Positions 9,531 through 16,371 of a stretch of 16,371 nucleotides of DNA are shown here, piece by piece. The notes beneath the pieces are model-generated. The model searched no databases. It worked only from the letters and a program-made list of their open reading frames with translations, and was not told the DNA's origin. The stretch is from Entophlyctis helioformis (lineage: Eukaryota; Chytridiomycota; Chytridiomycetes; Chytridiales; Chytriomycetaceae). Position numbers and translations under genes: made by a program. The first letter of the stretch is position 1, and every line of letters begins with the position of its first letter. The stretch lies in NCBI GenBank assembly GCA_025526915.1, contig JAHLKH010000377.1, positions 1-16,371 of the forward strand, in the 5' to 3' direction.

Positions 9531-10003
9531 ATCGTCTGAGATGGCTCTGCCATCCACGGCCATTGCCATCCCGCCACGCCTCTCGCCCTTATCCTCGTCC
9601 TCTCGCCGCACCCATCCACTCCGCAGTCGCATGTGCTTTCTTTTGTGTCTTTTGTTTCCTTTTTGGAATCCCTCATAGACCGCCTTGTTGGCAGTTACCC
9701 GGCCGTGACCGTCATTGTCACCCACCACTTTCATCGCCACCAACCTACTCCTTTTTGAATCTCATGCCACTCTTGTGGCACCATCCCTTCATCCATCCAT
9801 CCCTCCATCCAACCATCACCTCTTCTCAACCCGCCAACTGCGAGCCACTCTCGCCCTCTCTCGTTAATCTGTGTCTGGTCTGATACTGCGCGTCCCCCTT
9901 ATTTTAGGTCCCTGCTCTTGCTGGTCTAGAATGAATGCCAGCACCGATCTTCTGTATTCTGACTGCAGGTTCAACAGCAATGATCTGCCGCTTCTCAAAC
10001 ACG
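9531..10003. other. Convergent 3' flanks of the phosphatase and HAP3 genes
   Basis: No gene is supported here. The plus-strand side is C/T-rich and has a CATC microsatellite at about 9782-9813. On the minus strand, TAAAATAAG near 9897-9905 could serve as a polyadenylation signal for HAP3, about 100 nt past its stop. Both assignments are weak. Confidence 0.4.
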
Positions 10004-10854
10004 TCACAGATCCAGGAATCCCGTGCCATCGCTGGGCGGATCGTTGGGCTTTGGCAGCTGCGACTGTGCGTGTGCCTCGATCTGTGCTTGCAACTGCATC
10101 TGCTCCATTGCCTGTGCCTCGATCTGCGCCTGAACCTGAACCGCCTGTGCTTGGAGCTGCGCCTGCGCAAGCACGGCCATGAGGTGCTGATCGGCTCCTG
10201 TTCCCAACATGCTTGCGGCTGCCGCTGCAGCGACTGCGACTGCCTGCTGATGCGCTTGCGTCTTCGAGGCGTCCTCTTCCTGCTGTGCTTTGTTGCTGCG
10301 ATCGCGCTCGGCTTTGCTCACCTACCAGCCCATCGCAACGACCGTCAGCCATGCGGCCCGGCCGACCCATACTTGTCGAGCTGGGCCTGATGGTATCGGT
10401 CCGCTGCCGACCACGGCCCACTCACCGCACTTACCACCCGATACTTTTCGAGATGGATCTTGAGCACCTCGGCATAGTTTTCAAAGCCGAGCGAGTGCAT
10501 GGCCCACAGGATGTCTTCGCCGTTGATGGTCTTGCGCTTCTCCTGCATACACCGGTCGCTTGCTGTGTTGCGCCAGACAGTGTGTTTGTGTATGCCTGTG
10601 AGACCGAGCGTCCAGCGTAGGCTGCCAGCCAGCCTGCCAGATACGGCGCTGACGATGGCTGCAACGTATGACACACCTTCCGACGTCACAAAGCTGATAA
10701 ACTCTGACACACACTCCTGGACACAGTCTTTGGCTTCCTTGGCTATCTTGGCGTTGCCCGGCAGCGCCTGCTTCATCAGCCGTGATACGTTGGCAATGGG
10801 CAGCAGCCGGTCCTGCTCCCGCTCCGTCGTCTCCTCGTCAGCGTCCTTTGGCAT
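10004..10854 (-). CDS. HAP3: CCAAT-binding factor subunit NF-YB/HAP3 (exons 10854-10677, 10562-10435, 10321-10004)
   Basis: NF-YB pairs with NF-YC through histone folds and, with NF-YA, binds CCAAT boxes in the nucleus. Exon 1 starts [16 protein letters not shown] and carries [20 protein letters not shown] and the invariant [15 protein letters not shown]. Removing the 114-nt intron 10676-10563 (phase 1) restores [20 protein letters not shown] and [18 protein letters not shown], near-identical to the family core. The ATG at 10854 is chosen because the frame has no other ATG upstream. The second intron (10434-10322, GTAAGT donor, CTGAC branch, TAG acceptor, phase 0) leads to a Gln/Ala-rich tail ending GTGFLDL. 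The model gives 207 aa. A competing in-phase acceptor at 10388-10387 would instead end the protein at 10345. The histone-fold core is certain; the tail exon is inferred. Confidence 0.92.
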
Positions 10855-10901
10855 CGACAATCTTCAACTTTGACTCAAACTACTCCAGAAATTGTGCTGA
10901 G
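10855..10901. promoter_or_regulatory. 47-bp bidirectional start region between HAP3 and the glycosyltransferase-like gene
   Basis: The two divergent ATG codons (10854 minus, 10902 plus) are only 47 bp apart. No TATA or CCAAT box is visible. The true promoters probably overlap the opposite gene's first exon, or one of the start codons is wrong. The plus-strand frame is open upstream but has no earlier ATG. Confidence 0.45.
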
Positions 10902-12131
10902 ATGCCAACGGCTCGAGTGCTTGGTGCCGGGCTTCTGCAACAACCAAAGCGCACGAGATATGGCGGGCGGCGACGCAGACTGACCAGGTCGCTGATGCTG
11001 CTCGCGACGGCCCTTAGCATCATTGCCTTTGTGCTGTGGACACGCGCGCCGTTCAGCAACAGCGACAGCGACGCGCAGGACATTCTGTTTGAGCTCGTCC
11101 ATGTTCGACACGACCACAGCCGACACAGCAGCGCTCTGCTCAACAGCAACAACAAAAACGGCATGCCCGCATCAAGCACAGCAGCACAATCATCTTCCTC
11201 TTCGCCATCCGCACAGAGCCCGCTTGCGTCTTCCAGTGTCAGCGATGCGGCTGTATCGTATCATCCCGTGTGGCAAAGGGCCGCGTCGTGGCGTTCGCAT
11301 CCTGGCCGCATGCGCTTCTTGCCGCGTTTCCATCCCCGCGTCATTGTGTCCGTATCAGCCTCTCTCGATCGCATCGATGCGTTGGCACAGACACTCGCCC
11401 TCCTTGACAAGCAGTCTCGCTTCTACGACAGCGTCTATGTTTTCCTGCCACTGCAAGACGCAGGGCAGGCGGCGGTGTCGTCTCCGCTGCCGGCCCAGCT
11501 CAAACAGCTCGAGCTGGACATCGGTGGATTGGCCACGTTGTTTCCCAATGTGCATTTCTTTGCCTGCAAGGACTTTGGTCCAGCGACCATGCTGCTCTGC
11601 GCGCTCGAGGTCGAGCACAGAGATCGCGACACGCTCATTCTGACGATCGGCGGCGCGGATGCTATTGCTCCCGACCTGATCAAGCGGATGGCATTGTCCG
11701 CAGACCGGCAATCGTACTCGGCCGTCGGAATGGTTTGCAACACCGTGCTCGGCGATGCCGGTCGGTTTGAGGTTGGCGGATATGCGTCAAGAACGTGTCA
11801 GGCCGAAGAAGACCGGATAAAGCGGCACACGCAGACGGATTCAGCCGTCGGTCCATGCAACGGATGGCTGACCTTGGCCAAGGGCGTGCTCTTTCGCGTC
11901 GGTATGTTTGATCTGGATGTCTTTGGCATTGCGTCGCCAGGCACTGCCCCGTTGCCATGCGGTATCAGCGATGCACACATTGCAAAGTATCTTGCTGCCC
12001 GTGGATATGGCGGGTATGTGCTTGGAGCGGCAATTCCAGAGCACGGAGCGAAGGCCAAGACGCCCACTAGCAAGATGGATCTGGATTTGTTTATCGCAGA
12101 AGACAGTGCCAACAATGGTGTCAACAAATAG
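10902..12131 (+). CDS. Single-pass type II membrane glycosyltransferase-like protein with altered DXD region
   Basis: This is an uninterrupted 409-aa frame. A basic N-terminus (KRTRYGGRRRRLTR) is followed by one membrane segment (about 29-46, LMLLATALSIIAFVLW) and a Ser/Ala-rich stem, the layout of Golgi type II enzymes. The luminal part begins RVIVSVSASLDRIDALAQTL and contains CKDFGPATMLLCALE (222-236) followed by DTLILTIGGADAIAPDLI. This order resembles a GT-A-like glycosyltransferase family in which DYGPATKL is followed by a DDD metal-binding motif. Here that position reads GGAD (250-253). Later NGWLTLAKGVLFRVGMFDLDVF and SDAHIAKYLAARGY fit the same family pattern. Family assignment rests on remembered motifs and is moderate. 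Activity is doubtful without the acidic triad. It is followed 131 bp later by a 7TM gene on the same strand. Confidence 0.7.
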   Translation: MPTARVLGAGLLQQPKRTRYGGRRRRLTRSLMLLATALSIIAFVLWTRAPFSNSDSDAQDILFELVHVRHDHSRHSSALLNSNNKNGMPASSTAAQSSSSSPSAQSPLASSSVSDAAVSYHPVWQRAASWRSHPGRMRFLPRFHPRVIVSVSASLDRIDALAQTLALLDKQSRFYDSVYVFLPLQDAGQAAVSSPLPAQLKQLELDIGGLATLFPNVHFFACKDFGPATMLLCALEVEHRDRDTLILTIGGADAIAPDLIKRMALSADRQSYSAVGMVCNTVLGDAGRFEVGGYASRTCQAEEDRIKRHTQTDSAVGPCNGWLTLAKGVLFRVGMFDLDVFGIASPGTAPLPCGISDAHIAKYLAARGYGGYVLGAAIPEHGAKAKTPTSKMDLDLFIAEDSANNGVNK

Positions 12132-12262
12132 ATGCGCTGCCTTGACTGTTTACCATTTTCTTGCTCGGTATCGCACCATTCACCACAACAACGACAGCAA
12201 CGACGGCAGAGTGGCAACAGCAGCTGAATCAGAAACAAACGCAGACGACGCAGCACTGGCAT

Positions 12263-13213
12263 ATGGACGGCTATGCTGTTTTGGAACTGATCATTGGGGT
12301 GTGCATCGCCACAGTGGCGGCCATCTTTCTGGTTCGTCTGATCCAGATGCCGTATTCACTGTACTCGGTTGGCCTATGCACGACCTGCATCTTTGCGATC
12401 CCAGCCGTCACGCTCAACATCGCCTACCACCTTGTTGATCATGGCCATGTCCTGCACACCAACATGGCCGCTTCGGTCTTTGTGCTCTTTTACCATCTCC
12501 TGACGATTGCATTCGTGCTTGCGGAGCTCGAGTACCTGCGCCTGCTTGTGCCGCATGTGACGAGCATCTCGCCCTCTGCACTGTCCTGGGCACAAGGCGT
12601 CGTCTCGTGCATCGCCCTTGTTTTCACTCTTTCGTCGTTTTACCGCCAGCTGCCATCAAACCTCACACGGTTCTTCAACATCTTCAACATGATCGTTGCC
12701 ATGTCGTCGGGCATCTACGATCTGTGCCAGCAGCTGTTTCTCTTGTACGTCGTGTACCGCAAGCTGCGCAAAACATCGACAGTGTTTCGCATCGGGTACA
12801 CAGTCCTGATCGGACTCGGCTGCTGCATCTTTGGCGTGGGGTGTGCGCTGGCCGTCGTCAACCTGCTGGCCAAGTCGCGTCGATACGAGCTGCTGTCCAA
12901 CCTGTCCGTGCCGGCTTTCACACTCTGCTCCATGGGCTGCATGGAAACCCTGCGGCATGTGCTGCAGAACAAGCGCAAGCGGCGAGACGGGCGGCAGCCA
13001 CCGCGGACTCCAGCCGACTGCACGGATCCGCAAGAAACCGATCAGAGCGACTCGAGCGCTGCTGGCAGGGATCAGTTTCGCGACACTCGGCTCCATTCCG
13101 ACACTGAGCACGACGACGGACTCTCGCTGTTTTCAGTGGACACGGTTGTCGCAACACTGCGCACGCCGTCGTCGTCGTTTGACAAGGCGGCCCTGGGATC
13201 TGCCACGCTTTGA
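12263..13213 (+). CDS. Seven-transmembrane protein of unknown function
   Basis: This is a 316-aa intronless frame. The ATG at 12263 is the first in frame; an upstream extension would need a TTG start. Seven hydrophobic segments are visible at about residues 5-25, 34-56, 68-88, 107-127, 140-165, 175-203 and 210-233. A basic patch (NKRKRRDGR) after the last one starts an approximately 80-residue Ser/Asp-rich tail, which by the positive-inside rule should be cytosolic. The topology is that of a GPCR-like receptor, but I see no DRY or NPxxY motif and recognise no family. It could equally be another seven-pass membrane protein. The gene stands 131 bp behind the glycosyltransferase-like gene on the same strand. 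Confidence 0.75.
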   Translation: MDGYAVLELIIGVCIATVAAIFLVRLIQMPYSLYSVGLCTTCIFAIPAVTLNIAYHLVDHGHVLHTNMAASVFVLFYHLLTIAFVLAELEYLRLLVPHVTSISPSALSWAQGVVSCIALVFTLSSFYRQLPSNLTRFFNIFNMIVAMSSGIYDLCQQLFLLYVVYRKLRKTSTVFRIGYTVLIGLGCCIFGVGCALAVVNLLAKSRRYELLSNLSVPAFTLCSMGCMETLRHVLQNKRKRRDGRQPPRTPADCTDPQETDQSDSSAAGRDQFRDTRLHSDTEHDDGLSLFSVDTVVATLRTPSSSFDKAALGSATL

Positions 13214-14220
13214 AATGAACGTGTGGTTTCCGATTTTAGCAACAACAACACCAGAGCGCAGATGGGCTTGCGAACGTCCCAATGATGTCCCTGTTTAGTA
13301 GTCTCATGCAGCGTGCCAGGTGAGCTGGCCTGTGTGTGCCTGCGGACACTCTGCCACTGCCATGCAGACTGCCATGTGCTGCCCATGGCTGTGTCTCGTG
13401 CTGTCTGCTGCCCTTGCCCCCTTGCTCGCACTCTGTCCTTGCTGCTGCTGTGCCTGTTTGGATCTGCTGCCGCACTGTCGGTTGCTGTCTGGGCTTGCTG
13501 GGGACTGCCTCTGGGTGGTGTTGTTGCGTCTCCTGCGGTAGTCAGGATGGCGGCAGCGTGGTGTGCGTACGGGCAGGTCTGCTGTGCCGCCAGAGTGTGT
13601 GCGGCTGTTGGTGCTGCCCCTCTGTCGTCGCTCGCCTCTCTTGCCACGACGCACACCCCTGATCTGCCAGTGCTCGCGCACGCTCGCCATCTCTTGCGTG
13701 TCCCAGACAACAGCCGATGGGTGCTGCTGCAACCAGATAGAGCCAACAGCACAAGGCGGGCGGCTTGGTGGGTATTGCGTCGGCGACACACAGCGCACAG
13801 TCTGCCACTTGCTGGCAGAGCACCACTGGCATCTTGTGGCTCGTGCAGTGCGTCTGCTGCATCCACGATCGCCACTGCCACTGGCACAGCGTGCCATATG
13901 ACGACAGTAAGGCGAAACTGAGGCCATTGCGCGTCGCTACCGTCTTCCAGTAAGTCTCTTTCTTGGCATCGAATGACTGCTGGAGCAGATGCAAGGGTGT
14001 GTGGTGGCGATGACGAGAAACTATTTTCAGGCAGACTGTCTCCTTGACAGTCAGTGATTAGCCAAATCTCTAAGAAGTTCGGATGCTTTCAACACACCAT
14101 TGCATCTGCTTCTCGCCAATGATGCTGAGCAGCTGCGCTGACCAAATGGACTGACTTCGACTGGTTGATGCGTAGATTGACGTTCTTGTGTCAGAGTTTG
14201 TGCTGTTGAATGAACGAGTT
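13214..14220. other. About 1 kb without a supported gene
   Basis: The first 700 bp are CTG/CTGCC-rich with open frames on both strands, none with a recognisable domain or clear start context. The last 250 bp are less GC-rich. The region ends at a 13-bp target-site copy of the retrotransposon. It may be 3' flank of the 7TM gene plus old decayed sequence. I see no RNA gene in it. Confidence 0.5.
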
Positions 14221-14233
14221 TATAGTGGAACAC
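14221..14233. repeat. Target-site duplication, 3' copy (TATAGTGGAACAC)
   Basis: This 13-bp sequence is identical to 15095-15107. On the plus strand it directly precedes the nine-T stretch, which is the poly(A) tail of the minus-strand element. It is therefore the copy downstream of the element's 3' end. Confidence 0.88.
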
Positions 14234-15094
14234 TTTTTTTTTAGGTGATGCCAAAGTTCATTCCAAGAAGATTCCCAGTCCCCAAGACACTAGATGCCAT
14301 ACCCTTTCGAGCTTTAGGCCGTGCGTAGATCCCTCAGTTATGTCATCCCCCTGGTCCGACACGTCCATGGTGATGTATCCATAAAGTACGCTGGAACACA
14401 CCATGGGCAGCCTGAAGAAATGCGCACATTCGCGAGGCGAGTGGACGCACGTCTCCAGGTGCATTGACTTGTTGCTGGTCACCACAGAGCCAAGACTCTG
14501 TGATGTCCGCAACCACCGGATAGAACTCCTCCGCCGAGGAGCGTTATGTACACTTGGTCGATTCTTGTAGATACTCGGATGGTCCTAAACGTAGCCAGAA
14601 GATCGTCGTCGTAGTCGAGAGCGGCGAGAGCGGCGGGATCGTTGGATTCGGGGAGCTTGTGTTCGATGGCTTCCGAGATCTGGGCAATGAATGGGGCGAG
14701 ATTGGCGTCGTCGCGTTGGATGGCGAGGCCGGTGCAGCTGACGACAAAGTGAGCCCACTCGTGCGTGCCGTTCAGGCTCTGGTTGCAGAGGATGCAGCAG
14801 CCGTCGGTGAAGGGGTGGTTGGCGCGAGGAGGTTGAGGCGGAGGGCGAACTTGAGCGTCCACAGGCCGTCGATCCGGGCAAGCAGCAGAGTGCGGACGCC
14901 ATCGGCAAGGTCGTAGCCGAAGCAAGGGGAGTTGGCGAAGCTGATGTCTGTGAACTGGCGGGCGAAGAAGGCGGTGGCGAGATCGGACTTGGGGGAGAGC
15001 AGGCTGGTACGGGCAATACGGAGCTTGGTGCGGTCGAGGATGGAGAAGGTGGGGAGGGGGTCGTTACGGGCAACAGGAGGAGCAAAGGCGGAGA
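14234..15094 (-). mobile_element. 5'-truncated LINE (non-LTR retrotransposon) insertion, 861 bp
   Basis: Read on the minus strand the element starts abruptly inside an open frame at 15094, encodes the C-terminal part of a non-LTR reverse-transcriptase protein with a CCHC-type zinc motif, continues through about 236 nt of 3' UTR and ends in nine A residues (14242-14234). It is flanked by perfect 13-bp direct repeats. 5' truncation, a terminal poly(A) and a variable-length target-site duplication are hallmarks of target-primed reverse transcription. The perfect flanks and pure tail suggest recent insertion. The clade cannot be fixed from this fragment. Confidence 0.85.
14479..15094 (-). pseudogene. 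C-terminal fragment of LINE ORF2 with zf-RVT-like motif, frame broken
   Basis: Two minus-strand frames join into one protein of about 205 residues. The first runs through TFSILDRTKLRIARTSLL and GYDLADGVRTLLLARIDGLW to LRLNLL. The second continues RANHPFTDGCCILCNQSLNG and carries C-x2-C-x11-H-x4-C (CILCNQ...HFVVSC), the arrangement of the zinc motif found after reverse-transcriptase domains of non-LTR elements. The frame changes by one base near 14832-14842, either mutation or assembly error. The second frame ends at 14479. The reverse-transcriptase and endonuclease domains are absent because of 5' truncation, so the copy cannot move by itself. Confidence 0.75.
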
Positions 15095-15107
15095 TATAGT
15101 GGAACAC
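15095..15107. repeat. Target-site duplication, 5' copy (TATAGTGGAACAC)
   Basis: Identical to 14221-14233. On the minus strand it immediately precedes the truncated 5' end of the LINE fragment. Confidence 0.88.
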
Positions 15108-15241
15108 CTTGAGACACTGAGAAACACACAGCGAGATGGCGGCAGCTTACGCAAAAAAGCAAGGATGCCGTCGCGCAGGTGGCGAGATCTACGAGGATGT
15201 CATTGGCGACATTGCCTGCCAGCCAAAATGGTTGAATGGGC

Positions 15242-15246
15242 AAAAA
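15242..15246 (-). terminator. RNA polymerase III terminator of tRNA-Asp
   Basis: A TTTTT run on the minus strand begins five bases after the last base of the tRNA (15251), the usual position and form of a polymerase III stop signal. Confidence 0.85.
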
Positions 15247-15250
15247 GAAG

Positions 15251-15322
15251 CTCTTCAGCGGGGAATCGAACCCCGGTCTTCCGCGTGACAGGCGGAGATA
15301 CTAGCCACTATACTACTGAAGA
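15251..15322 (-). tRNA. tRNA-Asp (GTC), 72 nt, no intron
   Basis: On the minus strand the acceptor arm pairs TCTTCAG with CTGAAGA, with discriminator G at 15251. The D-arm region reads TAGTATAGTGGCTAGTAT (A box). The anticodon arm TCCGC-CTGTCAC-GCGGA carries anticodon GTC (plus positions 15287-15289). The T-arm is CGGGG-TTCGATT-CCCCG (B box). The sequence matches the general eukaryotic tRNA-Asp closely. CCA is not encoded, as expected for a eukaryotic nuclear gene. It lies 250 bp downstream of the OPT gene's stop codon in the same orientation. Confidence 0.97.
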
Positions 15323-15572
15323 TCCTCTCTTGTCTTCAGAATCGGTCATGTTATACTTATTCATTAATTATGATGGACAGCGATGGACGCGACAGCCATA
15401 CACATTGCTTTATCCTCGTCGACAAAGCCACCAAATGTCCATGAAGTATGGTGAGAAGAGAAGGGACAAGACAAGGAGTAGAGTACACGTTGTATGGTTC
15501 ATTTGCTTGGCCAAGAAAGGACAGACACGCCATGCCAACAGTGGTTGTACAACAGAGACAATGGCGCGAGAA

Positions 15573-16371
15573 TTACTCCATAAAGTCCTCAATGGGACGG
15601 CCAGTGCACCAGAAGTCGATGGGGAAGGCGTTGAGGGGAGTAGTCACGGGCGGGTAGTAGATCGAGAGGACAGTCGACAGAATGACGGCGATACCAGATC
15701 CGGCGTCGATGGCAGCAGCCAGGACGTAGTTGTACTTGACCCACCAGCTGTAAGCGTACGTGAAGATGCCGTACATGAAGATGGTCGATGAACGACGACG
15801 TGATCGACGAGAGCACCGAGCCAGAGCGGGCGGGGTAGGCCATGAGCGGGAAGTGGATGAAGCGCCAGTACGGGTGGGGGTACACCTTGTTGCCGAGCCA
15901 CGGGAGCACGGGAGGATCAGGCCGAACAGGTAGCCAAGGTTGAGGCCAAAGTAAGGGCCCTCGGGGCCAAAGAAGCGGGCAGGGCCAATGGCACCCCAAA
16001 TGGCACCGGCGTTGAAGAAGGTGGTGTGGCCGGGGTAGGTCCAGTCCTTGGTCTCGAGCGGGAAGTAGTCAATGACGATCCAGACGGCGGCCGTGTTGCA
16101 GAGCGCGCCAATAATGGTGCCGTACAGCTGCGAGAACACCATGTGCAGCGGGTTGATGTGGAGGTAGTGGCCGACCTTGAGGTCCGACGACAGGTCGAGC
16201 GCCTGGATCATGATGTTGTAGCCGTACGACTTGAACGACATGTTGGGCACGGTCGAGCCGGGCGACAGCAGACCCATGACGATCTGCGTGATGATGTTGA
16301 GGCGAGCTGCTGGCCCGGACGAGGCCTGGATGATGCCGTACGGGATCGTGAACAACGAAACCGAAGAACGA
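15573..16371 (-). CDS. OPT-family oligopeptide transporter, C-terminal part, with two frame breaks
   Basis: OPT proteins are proton-coupled importers of small peptides or related compounds in the plasma membrane. The gene is cut by the window end, so the N-terminal portion is missing. Conserved segments read FTIPYGIIQA, LNIITQIVMGLLSPGSTVPN, FKSYGYNIMIQALDLSSDLK, VGHYLHINPLHMVFSQLYGT, GPEGPYFGLNLGYLFGLILP and WWVKYNYVLAAAIDAGSGIA, ending PIEDFME with TAA at 15573-15575. Between about 15912 and 15787 the conserved sequence (VLPWLGNKVYPHPYWRFIHF) lies in another frame. One base appears missing at the GGG of 15910-15912, and one is extra or two are missing near 15784-15788. Conserved coding sequence between the breaks argues against an intron. 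Either assembly indels or a damaged gene. Confidence 0.88.
   Translation of the reverse strand, partial: RSSVSLFTIPYGIIQASSGPAARLNIITQIVMGLLSPGSTVPNMSFKSYGYNIMIQALDLSSDLKVGHYLHINPLHMVFSQLYGTIIGALCNTAAVWIVIDYFPLETKDWTYPGHTTFFNAGAIWGAIGPARFFGPEGPYFGLNLGYLFGLILPCSRGSATRCTPTRTGASSTSRSWPTPPALARCSRRSRRRSSTIFMYGIFTYAYSWWVKYNYVLAAAIDAGSGIAVILSTVLSIYYPPVTTPLNAFPIDFWCTGRPIEDFME

Noticed and set aside
12161..12262. N-terminal extension of the 7TM protein
   Set aside because: It would need a TTG start. The extension is Thr/Gln-rich and the first ATG at 12263 sits just before membrane segment 1.
13313..13921. Plus-strand frame of about 200 codons with a hydrophobic stretch resembling a signal peptide
   Set aside because: There is no ATG near its start, composition is Cys/Ala/Leu from CTG-rich DNA, several overlapping frames are equally open, and no motif is recognisable.
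14051..14254. Minus-strand frame of 67 codons
   Set aside because: It runs across the poly(A) tail and target-site duplication of the LINE insertion, so it is a chance product of the junction.
15787..15912. An extra intron in the OPT gene
   Set aside because: The segment encodes conserved transporter sequence in a shifted frame, so it is coding with indels rather than intronic.

Overview
The window is eukaryotic nuclear DNA, GC-rich, with compact genes, short introns (mostly 66-290 nt, GTRNGT-type donors, CTGAC-like branch sites), several short tandem repeats and low-complexity proteins. A cobalamin-independent methionine synthase, an NF-YB/HAP3 subunit, a fungal-type OPT transporter and 7TM and glycosyltransferase-like proteins of unplaced family fit a fungus, most likely an early-diverging zoosporic (chytrid-like) one. 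That placement is inference. All exon boundaries were read by eye from frame, motif conservation and splice consensus.

Layout: (1) 1-801 (+), 3' part of a TPR protein, convergent with (2) 1056-3824 (-), a four-exon RGG-, Gln- and His-rich low-complexity protein with three HAW[E/D] motifs and a duplicated 22-residue block. (3) 4041-6743 (-), complete three-exon methionine synthase. (4) 6744-7446, a divergent promoter region leading to (5) 7447-9530 (+), a seven-exon histidine acid phosphatase of the lysophosphatidic acid phosphatase type, with one GC-AG intron and one intron made largely of a TGTC microsatellite. (6) 10004-10854 (-), HAP3/NF-YB with a Gln/Ala-rich tail, separated by only 47 bp from (7) 10902-12131 (+), a single-pass membrane glycosyltransferase-like protein lacking the expected acidic metal-binding motif. 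It is followed 131 bp later by (8) 12263-13213 (+), a seven-transmembrane protein. (9) 13214-14220 holds no gene I can support. (10) 14221-15107, a 5'-truncated LINE retrotransposon insertion (-) with a 9-A tail and a perfect 13-bp target-site duplication. (11) 15251-15322 (-), tRNA-Asp(GTC) with a poly-T terminator. (12) 15573-16371 (-), the C-terminal part of an OPT oligopeptide transporter, with two compensating frame breaks.

The genes do not form one pathway: methionine synthesis, phosphomonoester hydrolysis, CCAAT-box transcription, membrane proteins and peptide uptake sit side by side. The most distinctive items are the cleanly bounded LINE insertion downstream of the tRNA gene, the repeat-built RGG/polyQ protein, the glycosyltransferase-like protein with an altered active-site motif, and the possible alternative 3' ends of HAP3. 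Single-base frame breaks cluster between 14.8 and 15.9 kb and may be assembly errors.
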